Part shown: positions 9,370 to 19,100 of the stretch, piece after piece
Position numbering within the stretch: position 1 is the stretch's first letter
Layout: every line of letters begins with the position of its first letter
Assembly (NCBI GenBank): GCA_016718805.1
Contig: JADKCP010000002.1
Location: 1-64,000, forward strand
Origin: Bacteroidota bacterium
GTDB taxonomy: Bacteria; Bacteroidota; Bacteroidia; UBA4408
DNA: 64,000 bases
Reading direction: 5' to 3'
Translations under genes and position numbers: made by a program
The notes under the pieces: generated by a model
Seen by the model: only the letters and a program-made list of their open reading frames with translations
What the model was told of the DNA's origin: nothing
Databases searched by the model: none

Positions 9370-10119
9370 ATGGCAAGATTAAAAGGCTTACTAAAAATAG
9401 AAGGTACATTGGATAACCTTACCTTCTACAAAACACAGGATGGACATCTTGTGAAAACAAAAAGTGGTGTATCTGGTGACAGAATAGCCAATGATCCTAA
9501 CTTCCAACGTACCCGTGAAAACGGTAGCGAATTTGGAAGCTCTGCAAGTGCTGGAAAATTACTCCGCAATGCTGTTCGTAATTTGATGATGAACGCAAGT
9601 GACAACCGTGTTACCAGTCGTTTAACGCAAATAATGACACAGATTAAAAACTACGATGCCACTTCTCCAAGAGGTGAAAGAAATGTAGGTATCGGAATTG
9701 CGGACCCGATGGCACAAGCCTTATTGAAAGGTTTTGATTTCAATGATAGTGCAACTTTGGGTAGTGTTGTATTTGCTCCGTTCACTGTAAACACTGGTAC
9801 TGGTGATATTGCTTTTCCTGCATTCACTCCTATCAATGATATTTACTACCCTACTGGAGCAACCCACGTTAGTTTTAAATCTGCGTTTGCTGATGTGGAT
9901 TTTGTAAACAACGTGAGTGCAATTGAATACAGCCCTGTGCAAAATTTGCCAATTGATGGTACAAACACTCCTATCAATTTACTTCCTGCCGGTGTTCCAG
10001 CAGGTGCAGGTACAAAACTTTATTTCTTGACAATAGAGTTTTTCCAAGAGGTAAACGGTATTCAATACCCGTTAAAAAATGGTGCTTACAACGTGTTAAA
10101 CATTGTTGAATTAGCCTAA
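9370..10119 (+). CDS. Unknown Bacteroidota protein, 249 residues
   Basis: I recognise a protein type seen repeatedly in Bacteroidota (start MARLKGLLKIEGTLDNLTFY, then KTKSGVSGDRIANDPNFQRT) but know of no function. The first 110 residues are basic and helical (RLTQIMTQIKNYDA); the rest (from about GFDFNDSATLGSV) is beta-rich and acidic, with a segment FAPFTVNTGTGDIAFPAFTP, ending in LYFLTIEFFQEVNGIQYPL. There is no signal peptide or membrane segment. The N-terminal basic plus C-terminal beta arrangement would suit a structural or particle-forming protein, which is speculation. It follows the SNase gene by 27 bp on the same strand and is closed by a terminator, so the two probably form one transcript. 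Confidence 0.8.
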   Translation: MARLKGLLKIEGTLDNLTFYKTQDGHLVKTKSGVSGDRIANDPNFQRTRENGSEFGSSASAGKLLRNAVRNLMMNASDNRVTSRLTQIMTQIKNYDATSPRGERNVGIGIADPMAQALLKGFDFNDSATLGSVVFAPFTVNTGTGDIAFPAFTPINDIYYPTGATHVSFKSAFADVDFVNNVSAIEYSPVQNLPIDGTNTPINLLPAGVPAGAGTKLYFLTIEFFQEVNGIQYPLKNGAYNVLNIVELA

Positions 10120-10145
10120 TAGCTTTCTTTCTTATCGGTTAAATA

Positions 10146-10180
10146 GAAGCCCTGCCCTTGTGGTGGGGCTTCTTGTTTTA
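10146..10180 (+). terminator. Intrinsic terminator after the 249-residue gene
   Basis: GAAGCCC (10146-10152) pairs with GGGCTTC (10166-10172), followed by TTGTTTT. A motif CTTTCTTATCGGTTAAA just before it (10127-10143) also occurs, in the reverse direction, ahead of the DUF3987 gene (35908-35924). Confidence 0.75.
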
Positions 10181-10440
10181 AAGCAATAGCAAAGCCCTAA
10201 AAGGGCAATGCTGAAAGCTCACGAACACCTGATGGATAGCACCAAACGAAACAACCACAAGGAAGCTGATAAACCTTGATGCCAAAAACTGGCTGATGGG
10301 CTAACCGAGACCTGCGGATGTAACGCTGATAAGCAAAAGGTGAAAGCTGCAAGTGCTGATGGAGAACCTGCGGAGTAAAAGGACAAATGCCTAACTGGCT
10401 GCCTGCTGAAATACGTGGATGATTTTGCATAATGAAATAA

Positions 10441-10595
10441 TTTATATGCTTCTCACAGCAAGGGGGATAAAAAAACCAAAAGGAAACGGAATAAATGAAA
10501 GCCTTGTGCGGTGGGTCTGTGTTTATGCCGTAGTCTTTTGGTTTTTTTAGTGTTGGCTTTGTGCGTCTGCCCCCCTTGCTACTTTTGCATATAAA
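10441..10595. repeat. Nested inverted-repeat element, copy A
   Basis: Three sets of arms pair around one centre: TTTATATGC (10441-10449) with GCATATAAA (10587-10595); GCAAGGGGG (10458-10466) with CCCCCTTGC (10571-10579); and AAACCAAAAGG/ACGG..ATAAA (10472-10494) with TTTATGCCGT/CTTTTGGTTT (10522-10544). There is no credible ORF. Copy B (11188-11332) shares the AACCAAAAGG...CTTTTGGTT core but has different outer arms that still pair. It lies just downstream of the DUF6943 gene. A structured RNA, a hairpin-type DNA site or a small non-autonomous element are all possible. The remaining gene-free sequence 10181-10440 shows no other clear structure. Confidence 0.7.
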
Positions 10596-10643
10596 TTTTT
10601 TATGGTGCAAAAGCATTTCCCCAGGTTATGGCAGCCAATACGG

Positions 10644-11066
10644 CTACCTTTTAAAGTGCCTGTACATCATTGCTTTTTTTACATCGGCTAAGAGTGCCAA
10701 TGTTTCGTACATCTGCTTTTCTTTTCGTTCTATCAGCTTTACTTTATGGACATCTTGCACAAAGGCATATTTATCTTTGCTGACTGCTTCGGCTTGTGCC
10801 TTAATGGTGCTTTTAAAATCACTGATGCGGATAAATGGAATAACTGAACCAGTAAGGAACTGATGAAAATGCTTTGCCTTCCATAAGCCGAAAGAAAGGG
10901 TTTTGTAAAAATCCATATCATCTGAATTTTTGCAGGAAATTACAAAGCAATTTGGGCAAGGCTTTTCAAGTGGTTTGCCACTATTTAAACCTTTGCATAA
11001 AATGTAAACATCAAAATCGCTTGTTTGATTTTTTGGATTGAATGTGTGAATTTTTGGACTGTGCAT
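10644..11066 (-). CDS. DUF6943-type conserved protein of Bacteroidota islands
   Basis: About 140 residues from MHSPKIHTF: FDVYILCKGLNSGKPLEKPC, then PNCFVISCKNSDDMDFYKTL, FGLWKAKHFHQFLTGSVIPF and a charged helical tail (DVHKVKLIERKEKQMYETLA). I recognise it as a DUF6943-like protein commonly carried on Bacteroidota mobile elements; its role is unknown. The compact CPNCF and lysine-rich helices might indicate nucleic-acid contact. An in-frame start at 11153 would add 29 residues derived from a palindromic GC-richer stretch (11095-11130), so I prefer the start at 11066. It is flanked on both sides by copies of the nested inverted-repeat element. Confidence 0.7.
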   Translation of the reverse strand: MHSPKIHTFNPKNQTSDFDVYILCKGLNSGKPLEKPCPNCFVISCKNSDDMDFYKTLSFGLWKAKHFHQFLTGSVIPFIRISDFKSTIKAQAEAVSKDKYAFVQDVHKVKLIERKEKQMYETLALLADVKKAMMYRHFKR

Positions 11067-11187
11067 AATACTTGCTTTAAAGTTTGTATCTGCTTTTGCC
11101 CTTGCCTGTGCTGTGCTTCGCTTACGCTCCGCAACACATATATAATTTGACAAAGAAAAATAACAGAAAAAAAAGAAAGCATTCTGA

Positions 11188-11332
11188 TAGGTGGCGTGGC
11201 TAAAAAACCAAAAGGAAACGGAATAAGTCCCGAAGGGTGAAAGGCAAATACCAATAAAAATAAAAGATTATTTGCCTTTCATTATGCCGTAGTCTTTTGG
11301 TTTTATCAGCGTGGGCTTGTGTGAGCCACCTA
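11188..11332. repeat. Nested inverted-repeat element, copy B
   Basis: Outer arms TAGGTGGC (11188-11195) and GCCACCTA (11325-11332); core arms AACCAAAAGG/ACGGAATAA (about 11206-11226) and TTATGCCGTAGTCTTTTGGTT (11282-11302); inner arms GAAAGGCAAATA (11239-11250) and TATTTGCCTTTC (11269-11280). The core is nearly identical to copy A, including the 3' tail AGyGTkGGCTTGTGTG, while outer and inner arms differ in sequence but remain complementary. Confidence 0.7.
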
Positions 11333-12401
11333 ATTTTGCTGCACTTTTTATTTTTATTTTTTTATCCTCTTTTCAAAACTGTATTCAGGATTTCAATAAA
11401 AATTCCACTGATAAAAACCGATTGGCTTAAATCAAAATCACTATTCAAAAAACGAAATGTCTTTAGTGCGTTGGATTGGGGCTATATGTCGCAGAAAAAA
11501 TAAAGCATACCATACTGTAGTAGCGTAGGGAAAAAGCAAGTGTATGACTGAATGGAATGTTGCAAAAAGTGCGGAGGTGCTTGGAGTGGCTTGTAGCTTT
11601 TGCTTTTGTGTGATTGCGTTTTTTGTAAATTGTTTCAACACAAAAAACATTGTAGCTGTGGCAAAGCAAAAGCCAAGACACGGAAAGCAAAGGGTTGGTT
11701 TTGCAATATGGAATGAGGGAATACTCTTGCTGTGCGGTGCAAAATAAATGGTGAAATGAATGGAAGTGTAATGTAGTGGAAGGTAGTGTAGCGAAGCGAA
11801 ACGCTGTAACGAAATGGAACTGGAATGAATGAACCTTTTATTGCACATTGCCATCAACAACTAATGCTTTATTTTTTTCTGCACCGCTGAAAAGGGTGGT
11901 TGGGGTGTGTGGCTTTACTCACTGCTTTTCTATTTTTTTATTGGAGTTCGTGAATTTGCTTCGCTGCATTTGGGGGGCTGTGCGTTGGGAGAAAAGACGG
12001 CTTCCATTTTATCAAAATGGCTATGGTATTGGCTATTTAACATAATGTTATTATGTGACAGCCTGTGCGGTTGGATGCTTGCATAAGCGATGGCAAAAGG
12101 CTGTGCGTAGCGAACACATAATGCCACATTATGTTATTTAGCTTCAGGCAGTTTTTATACTGGCATAAGCGGAACGGTGGTGGTGGTTGGAGTGTAGCGT
12201 TTTTTTTTGCTATGCTGTGTGTGGGCTTGGCTCTTTGGCTGTGGAGCAAAGCGGAACAGGCAATGTGCCAAATGCTTGGGGAGCATAGCCACAAAAAATA
12301 TGACAGTTAAAAACTGACTGCAATACCATAGAGTGCTTTGAAGCGTTTGCCTTGTGTGGTGGCAAAGCACTAAGCCGTCTTTTCTGTGCGGTGAGAGTAG
12401 G
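11333..12401. other. Gene-free 1.07-kb stretch rich in small inverted repeats
   Basis: Every reading frame here is short and of unnatural composition; I see no protein I can support. It contains many short palindromes: CATAATG-CCA-CATTATG (about 12117-12133), AACATAATGTTATTATG (12039-12055), ACAGTTAAAAACTG (12303-12316) and GTGCTTTG...CAAAGCAC (12333-12370), plus repeated GCATAAGCG words. Such a region inside a mobile element could hold an origin of transfer or replication, or structured RNA; none of these is demonstrated. Confidence 0.5.
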
Positions 12402-14438
12402 TTAAAACCTCATCTTCTGTATTCTAACTGCATTCAGTATTGCTAATAGTGCTACACCAACATCTGCAAAAACTGCTTCCCACATTGTTGCTAACCCACC
12501 TGCACCTAATACCAATACAATTGCTTTTACTGCAAACGCCAATGTGATATTTTGCCAAACAATCTTTTTTGTTTGCTTGCCTATGTTTATTGCCATTGCA
12601 ATTTTACTGGGCTTGTCATCTTGTATTACTACATCAGCAGTTTCAATTGTTGCATCACTTCCTAAGCCGCCCATTGCAATGCCTACATTACTTAACGCTA
12701 CTACTGGTGCATCATTTACGCCATCGCCTACAAAGGCTACGGTTTCGTTTCGGTCTTTTATTTCTTTTACTTTATTCACTTTGTCTTCGGGTAATAAATC
12801 ACCAAAGGCATTATCAATACCTAATTTATCTGCAACAAATTTTACTACGTTTGTTTTATCGCCACTTAGCATAGTGGTTTTTACATTCATGCTGTGCAGC
12901 TTGTTTACAGCTTCCTGTGCATCTTCTTTAATACTGTCGGCAATGGTGAGATAACCTGCAAATTTTTTGTCGTAAGCAATGGCTATTAAAGTGTAAACAA
13001 TTGTGTTTGGGTCAATGTCGTATTTGATAGAAAATTTATCCATCAATTTGAAATTACCTACCAATAATTCTTTGCCGTTTACTTCGGCTTTTAATCCATG
13101 CCCAGCAATTTCTTCTACTGCATTTAATTTTATTTCTGTGTTGATATTGCCAACGTGTTGATGAATGGCTGTTGCAACGGGATGTGTGCTTTGGCTTTCT
13201 AAAACATTTATCATTTGCAGGATTTCGTCTTTATTAAATTCAGGTTTTATAACTACTTCCTGCACTTTAAAAACGCCTTCGGTCATAGTTCCTGTTTTGT
13301 CCATCACTACATTTTGAATGTTTGCAATGATGTCTAAAAAGTTACTGCCTTTAAAAAGTATTCCATTTTTGCTGGCAGCACCGATGCCACCAAAATATCC
13401 TAACGGAATTGAAATAACCAATGCACATGGGCAAGAGATTACTAAGAAAACCAATGATCTATACAACCAATCTCTAAAAACATAATCATGCACAAATAAC
13501 ATTGGTACTATGCAAATTGCTATTGCAAGAAACACAACAATAGGTGTGTAGATTTTTGCAAATTTGCGAATGAATAATTCTGTTGGTGCTTTTTGTGCAG
13601 TAGCGTTTTGTACCAATTCTAAAATCTTACTTAACTTACTATCAGTGTAAGCGGTGGTAACTTTTACTTGTGCAACTGTGTTCAAGTTTATCATACCTGC
13701 CAAAACGGTTTCGCCTTTTGCTTTTGTATCGGGTTTGCTTTCGCCTGTGAGTGCTGCGGTGTTGAAGGATGCTGTTTCGGAAATTAACTCACCATCCAAT
13801 CCTAATTTTTCGCCTGACTTTAATTGTATGATGTCGCCAATGTTTACGCCTTCGGCTTTAACGGTTTTGGGTTGGTTGTTTTCTAAAATGGTTACTTCAT
13901 CGGGTCGCTGGTCAAGTAGTGTTTTAATATTTGCTTTTGCTCTTTTTACTGCTAATGTTTGAAACACTTCGCCAACTGCATAGAACAACATTACTGCCAC
14001 GCCTTCGGGATATTCGCCAATGGAAAATGCACCAACTGTTGCAATGGTCATTAATAAAAACTCTGAAAATATTTCTCCTTTGGTAATGCTTTCAAATGCT
14101 TCTTTCATTACAGGAAAACCAACAGGCAAATAAGCAACCGCATACCATGCAATGCGTACCCAACCTGTAAACCATGTTTGCGTTATCCAATTATCAAAAG
14201 CTATTGCTACAATGAGCAAAGCAAAACTTATGATTGCAGGCATAAACATTTGCAGCGTTGTTTGCTTGCTGTTTTCGTGGTCGTGTCCATCACCTTCTTC
14301 ATGGTCATGGTCGTGTCCATCATGTTCAGTATGTCCTTCTTTTAATAAACGTTTTGCACCAGCATTGGTGTAAATTTTTTCTTGCTGTGTACAACAAAGT
14401 TGCTTGCCGTTTTTGTCGTATTTATGTTGATGTGCCAT
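12402..14438 (-). CDS. Zn/Cd/Pb-type P1B ATPase
   Basis: A heavy-metal P-type ATPase of 678 residues, pumping soft divalent cations out of the cytoplasm. Motifs: His/Asp-rich N-terminus (HTEHDGHDHDHEEGDGHDHE) in place of an HMA domain, TGES phosphatase loop (AALTGESKPD), SCPCALVISIPLG transmembrane metal site, DKTGTMTEG phosphorylation site, HP motif (STHPVATAI) and GDGVNDAPVVA hinge. The CPC plus His-rich tail favours Zn/Cd/Pb over Cu. It is the last gene of the metal operon, starting 1 bp after the DUF3703 stop. The His-rich loop probably buffers or senses metal. Confidence 0.92.
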   Translation of the reverse strand: MAHQHKYDKNGKQLCCTQQEKIYTNAGAKRLLKEGHTEHDGHDHDHEEGDGHDHENSKQTTLQMFMPAIISFALLIVAIAFDNWITQTWFTGWVRIAWYAVAYLPVGFPVMKEAFESITKGEIFSEFLLMTIATVGAFSIGEYPEGVAVMLFYAVGEVFQTLAVKRAKANIKTLLDQRPDEVTILENNQPKTVKAEGVNIGDIIQLKSGEKLGLDGELISETASFNTAALTGESKPDTKAKGETVLAGMINLNTVAQVKVTTAYTDSKLSKILELVQNATAQKAPTELFIRKFAKIYTPIVVFLAIAICIVPMLFVHDYVFRDWLYRSLVFLVISCPCALVISIPLGYFGGIGAASKNGILFKGSNFLDIIANIQNVVMDKTGTMTEGVFKVQEVVIKPEFNKDEILQMINVLESQSTHPVATAIHQHVGNINTEIKLNAVEEIAGHGLKAEVNGKELLVGNFKLMDKFSIKYDIDPNTIVYTLIAIAYDKKFAGYLTIADSIKEDAQEAVNKLHSMNVKTTMLSGDKTNVVKFVADKLGIDNAFGDLLPEDKVNKVKEIKDRNETVAFVGDGVNDAPVVALSNVGIAMGGLGSDATIETADVVIQDDKPSKIAMAINIGKQTKKIVWQNITLAFAVKAIVLVLGAGGLATMWEAVFADVGVALLAILNAVRIQKMRF

Positions 14439-14439
14439 T

Positions 14440-14805
14440 TTATTTATTTTGATTAATGATTGTTAGCAAATCTTGTGGAATTTCCATTGGCTTTAATGGT
14501 GGTACATTGGCACCACCTGTATTACCAACAGGTATATGACCTACAAATGATTTAACGCCACCAACTAAAAGCCTTGGTATTTGCCCAATAACTTCTTTTG
14601 CATTTTTTATTTTAATACCAAACAAAAACATTTTCCAATGTACTGTTGTATGTTCCATTGGATAAGGCTGTCCTAAAATGTGTGCCCGTTCTAAGTGTCG
14701 CCAACTTTGCTGAAAATACCTTTTGGTAAAGGTGTTTTTAGCTTCGGTTAGTTCCTTTTGAAAATAGGGTTTTAGTGCTGTTGGCATTGATGTGTTGAAT
14801 TTCAT
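14440..14805 (-). CDS. DUF3703-type protein of metal-resistance operons
   Basis: This 121-residue soluble protein contains SWRHLERAHILGQPYPMEHT, typical of DUF3703, and ends with a proline-rich tail GNTGGANVPPLKPMEIPQDL. The family is small and often sits beside cation efflux genes; a biochemical role is not established. Histidines and glutamates in the HLERAH segment could bind metal. It lies 11 bp after czcB and directly before the ATPase gene, so it is translated from the same message. No signal peptide is visible. Confidence 0.75.
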   Translation of the reverse strand: MKFNTSMPTALKPYFQKELTEAKNTFTKRYFQQSWRHLERAHILGQPYPMEHTTVHWKMFLFGIKIKNAKEVIGQIPRLLVGGVKSFVGHIPVGNTGGANVPPLKPMEIPQDLLTIINQNK

Positions 14806-14816
14806 TGTTTTAAATT

Positions 14817-16091
14817 TTAATGTGCGTGTGCCTCGCCTTTGTTGTTCATTTTAGCTAAAATAAAAAATGCTCCATTTACAACTACCTTGCTATTGGCAGG
14901 AATTTCTTTGAGCAAAGTAATTTCACTGTAACCTACATCGGTTGTGCCTTTGCGAACTGGAATTTTTTCAAAAGTTGTTCCTTCTTCTTTGTGTTCGGGT
15001 TCTTCTTTTTCGCTATGCTGATGTCCGCTTTCATCGTGTTTGTGTTCGGCTGTTTCGGTTTCGCTGTGGTGTTCTTCTTCGCTATGAGCATCGGTAACAA
15101 TAAAAATATAGTCCTGCCCTTCGTGGTTTACAATGGCGTTGGTAGGCACGGCATCAACGGTAGCATTTTCTAAACTTACTAATGCAGTTATGCTCATTCC
15201 GTCAATCAATCCTTGCTTGTTCCCTTTTACCATTGCATGAACGGCAATGGCTTTTGTGTTTTGTTCAAAGGTGTTGCTAATGGCGTAAACATCGGCATCA
15301 TATTCTTTACCAGGGTTGTTGGTTAGCGTAAAGTGAATAGTTTGCCCAACTTTGAGTTTTTGCAAATCCTTTTCATACACATACAAATCCAAATGCAGTT
15401 GGCTGTTGTCCACTATTTCGGCAATGGGGTTGTTGGCATCTACATAGCTGCCGATGTTTACCATTACATTGCTTATTGTGCCGTTTATGGGGCTTGAAAT
15501 ATTTACAACTGATTGGATATTTTCGCTTGTGAGTGAAGCGGTGTTGATACCAATAAGTTCTAACTGCTTTTGCAAACTCGCTTTTCGGGTTTTCAAAGTT
15601 TTCAGTTCTGCATCGGCTGACTGCAAATTTTTCAATGCTCCTGCGTTGCCTTGTTGCAATTCTTTTTGTCGGGCAAATTCCAATTGGGCTAACTCCGTTT
15701 TTGAAGAAACGCTTAAAAATTCCTCTTGCATTGTGATAAAAGAATTGTTTGAAATGGTGGCAATGGTTTGTCCTTTGCTCACCGAATTTCCTGTTTGAAC
15801 CAAAATAGATTTTATTACACCGCCCAATGATGCTGTGGCATTTGCTCTGTTTTGATTTGGCACTTTTAAAATTCCGTTGGCTTTAAGTGAGGCGGTGAGT
15901 TGCTTTTTCTCAATGCTGCCTAATTCTATTTTTATAGATTTCATTTGCTCGGCTGTAAGCATTGCCGTGTTGGTGTTTTCGTGTTCATCGTGATGCTCTG
16001 TTTCTTCACCGTGAGTTTCGGTTTTATTGCTGTTGCAGGATGCAAATACTATGGATGTTGCAAGGGCTGCTATGAAGATTATATTTTTCAT
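14817..16091 (-). CDS. czcB: RND efflux periplasmic adaptor (CzcB/CusB family)
   Basis: A lipoprotein-like adaptor of 424 residues that bridges the inner-membrane pump and outer-membrane channel. The signal peptide ends in a lipobox (TSIVFASCNSN, Cys about 19). A barrel-sandwich (lipoyl) hybrid half (ATASLGGVIKSILVQTGNSV ... INGTISNVMVNIGSYVD) flanks an alpha-helical hairpin (about 120-180). Two His/Glu-rich tracts are present: ETHGEETEHHDEHENTNTA near the N-terminus and SEEEHHSETETAEHKHDESG near residue 345, which probably bind Zn2+ or similar ions. It is 12 bp downstream of the pump gene. Confidence 0.9.
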   Translation of the reverse strand: MKNIIFIAALATSIVFASCNSNKTETHGEETEHHDEHENTNTAMLTAEQMKSIKIELGSIEKKQLTASLKANGILKVPNQNRANATASLGGVIKSILVQTGNSVSKGQTIATISNNSFITMQEEFLSVSSKTELAQLEFARQKELQQGNAGALKNLQSADAELKTLKTRKASLQKQLELIGINTASLTSENIQSVVNISSPINGTISNVMVNIGSYVDANNPIAEIVDNSQLHLDLYVYEKDLQKLKVGQTIHFTLTNNPGKEYDADVYAISNTFEQNTKAIAVHAMVKGNKQGLIDGMSITALVSLENATVDAVPTNAIVNHEGQDYIFIVTDAHSEEEHHSETETAEHKHDESGHQHSEKEEPEHKEEGTTFEKIPVRKGTTDVGYSEITLLKEIPANSKVVVNGAFFILAKMNNKGEAHAH

Positions 16092-16103
16092 TTTTGCGAA
16101 ATT

Positions 16104-19100
16104 TTATTTATTGATTAAGAAATTGATGTTGACAATGGATTGGTTAATTAGATTGATGGATTGCAGATAATTTAACTGCACATCGGTAGCGGTTTGTAAG
16201 GCTTGCAAATATTCAATGTAACCAATGTCGCCACTTTTGAAACCAACCTTTGCGGTGCTGATAATTATTTCGGCATTGGGCAAAGCGGTTGATTTGTAGT
16301 AGTTGTATTGCGACAAATTTTGACTGTATTGCTGAAAAGCATTTTGCAATTGGGTTTGTAAAATCAGTTTTCCGTTGTCGGCTTCTTTTTGCAATGCTTG
16401 TTGTTTATAGTCAAGCGATTTTATTTTTGAAGCGTTGCTGAAAAATGTAATAGGAATACTGATACCTACATTAAAACCCTGAAAGCGTTTGCTACCGTCA
16501 AAATTTACATCTGCTCCATTGATGTTTTGCACTCCGATTAACGACTGGTTGAAATAACCCACATTAAAATCGGGCAATGTAGAAGCCGTTTCTAACTTTT
16601 TGTTTTGTTCTGCAATTACTGATTGCTGATACAATACTTTAAGCGATGGATTATTTGCAATTAGGGTTGTGTCAAACGAACTGCTTAAAACAAGCGGTTG
16701 CCAATTTTCATTTACGGTTATTGTAAAATCTTCGCTTGTATTCATTAGTGTTTTAAGGGAATTGTAAGCCGTTGCAAAATCTGTTTCGTTTTGTTTGAGC
16801 AACTGTGAAAGTTGTCCCCGCTTGGTTTCGGCTGTGGTTTTCTCCAACAAATTTGTTTCACCTGTTTTGTATCGCAATGCTGCTGCACTCACAAAATCAT
16901 TATACAAACTGTCTAAAGATTGCAGTTGCTTTTTAGTTGTTTGCAAATACTGCAACTGATAAAACCAATATTGAACCTGTGCTTTTATTTCGTTGGCGGT
17001 GGCTTGCTGTTGCAATTGGCTACCTTGCAATTCTGCTTTATACAAACTTGATTTTGCGGAATAGTAAGTAGGGAATGGAATACTTTGCGAAACCTGAAAA
17101 GCCTTGTCCTGATTAATGCTGTTGTATTGCCCAAACTGGAAATTGACATTTGTTTTAGGTAATTCAAACACTGATTTTTTCAAGATGGTAGAAGATTGTA
17201 CATTGAGTTGTTGCGATTGTAATTCCAAATTATTTTTCAATGCTGTGGTTATTGCATCATCAACAGAAATACTCTTTGTTGTTGGCGATTGTGCATTGGC
17301 AACATTAAAAGAAAGCAAAGCAAAAACTAAAATGCTTGCCGTTGAAATATTGATTTTTCTTTTAGATGAAAATAGAACATACAACAAAGGCAAAACAAAT
17401 AGAGTTAAGAAAGTTGCTGTAAGCAAACCGCCTATTACAACGGTTGCCAATGGTTTTTGCACTTCTGCTCCTGCACCGTGTGAAAGTGCCATTGGTAAAA
17501 ATCCCAATGATGCAACGGTGGCAGTCATTAACACAGGTCGCAAACGGATTTTAGTTCCTTCTTTTATGCGTTGGATTATGTCTGTCATTCCATCTTTTTC
17601 CAATTGGTTGAAAGTTCCAATCAGCACTATTCCGTTTAAGACTGCTACACCGAACAATGCAATAAAGCCAATACCTGCCGAAATGCTGAAAGGCATATCA
17701 CGAATGAGCAAAGCGAATACACCACCAATTGCACTCATTGGAATGGCGGTATAAATTAGAGCTGCCTGTTTTACTGAACTGAACGTGAAATAGAGCAACA
17801 TAAAAATGAGTGCTAAAGCTACTGGCAAAGCAATCATTAGTCGCTTAGATGCTGCTTGTAGGTTTTCAAATGTTCCTCCATAGGTGTAATAATAACCTTC
17901 GGGTAATTTTACTTTTTCATTCAGTTCTTTTTGTATGTCGGTAACTACACTTTCTACATCTCTGCCTTTGATGTTGAAGCCCACCACTATTCTACGTTTG
18001 CCATCTTCACGGCTAATTTGTGCAGGCCCCAATTCCATTTTGATTTCTGCAACTTGGGATAATGGAATTTGCGTTCCGTTGGTAGTTGGGATATACAAAT
18101 GGCTCACATCGTCAATGTTGTTGCGGTGTGTGCTGTCAAGACGAACTACTAATTCAAATTTGCGTTCATTTTCATAAACAACTCCTGCACTTCCTCCAGC
18201 AAAAGAAGTAGAAACAATGTGGTTGATGTCCTCAATATTCAACCCGTAATTGGCAATTTGAGAACGATTGTATTTGATTACGATTTGCGGAAGTCCTGCA
18301 ACACGTTCAACACTTGGTTCTGTTGCACCGTCCACACTTTGCACAACTGAATTTACTTTATTGGCATAGTTTAAAAGTGTGTCCATATTTTCACCAAATA
18401 TTTTTACTGCAACGTCTTGGCGAATACCTGTCATAAGTTCGTTGAACCGCATTTGTATGGGTTGGTTCTTTTCAAAGAATACCCCAGGGATTGTGTTTAA
18501 TCTTTCTTCAAACTCTTCTGCCAATTCATCATAAGAAACATCACGTTTCCATTCGCTTTGTGGTTTCAAAATTATCATCATATCCGTTGCTTCGGGTGGC
18601 ATTGGGTCGGTGGGAACTTCGGCAGCACCTGTTTTGCCAACTACCATTTTTACCTCGTCAAATTCTTTGATAAGTCTTGATGCTTGCATTGAGGTTTCTA
18701 AACTTTGTGAAAGTGATGTGCCTTGCGGTAATATGCAATGAAAAGCAAAATCGCCTTCCTGTAAGGTTGGGATAAACTCACCGCCCATTTTTGAAAACAG
18801 AAAAACAGAAACTACAAATACGGCAACTGTTACACCTACAATTACTTTTTTGAAACGGATTGCTTTTTCTAAAAGTGGTGCATAAATGCGTTGGAAAAAG
18901 TTCATCATTCTATCGCTCAATGTTTGCTTGTGCGAAACGTTTTTAGAAAGGAACGCTGCACACATCATTGGAATGTAGGTAAGTGATAAAATCAACGCTC
19001 CAATAATGGCGAAAGAAACCGTTTGAGCCATTGGGCTAAACATTTTGCCCTCGATACCTACCAAGGTAAGAATTGGAATGTAAACAATAAGGATAATTAT

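Noticed and set aside
10197..10616. 139-codon reverse ORF over the inverted-repeat region
   Set aside because: The frame crosses the nested inverted repeat, has unnatural composition and no recognisable family; it is explained by low stop density in this GC-richer stretch.
11441..12370. Several overlapping ORFs of 65-139 codons on both strands
   Set aside because: All are short and mutually overlapping, Cys/His/Phe/Ser-rich in a way typical of non-coding frames, with no promoter, start context or family resemblance.
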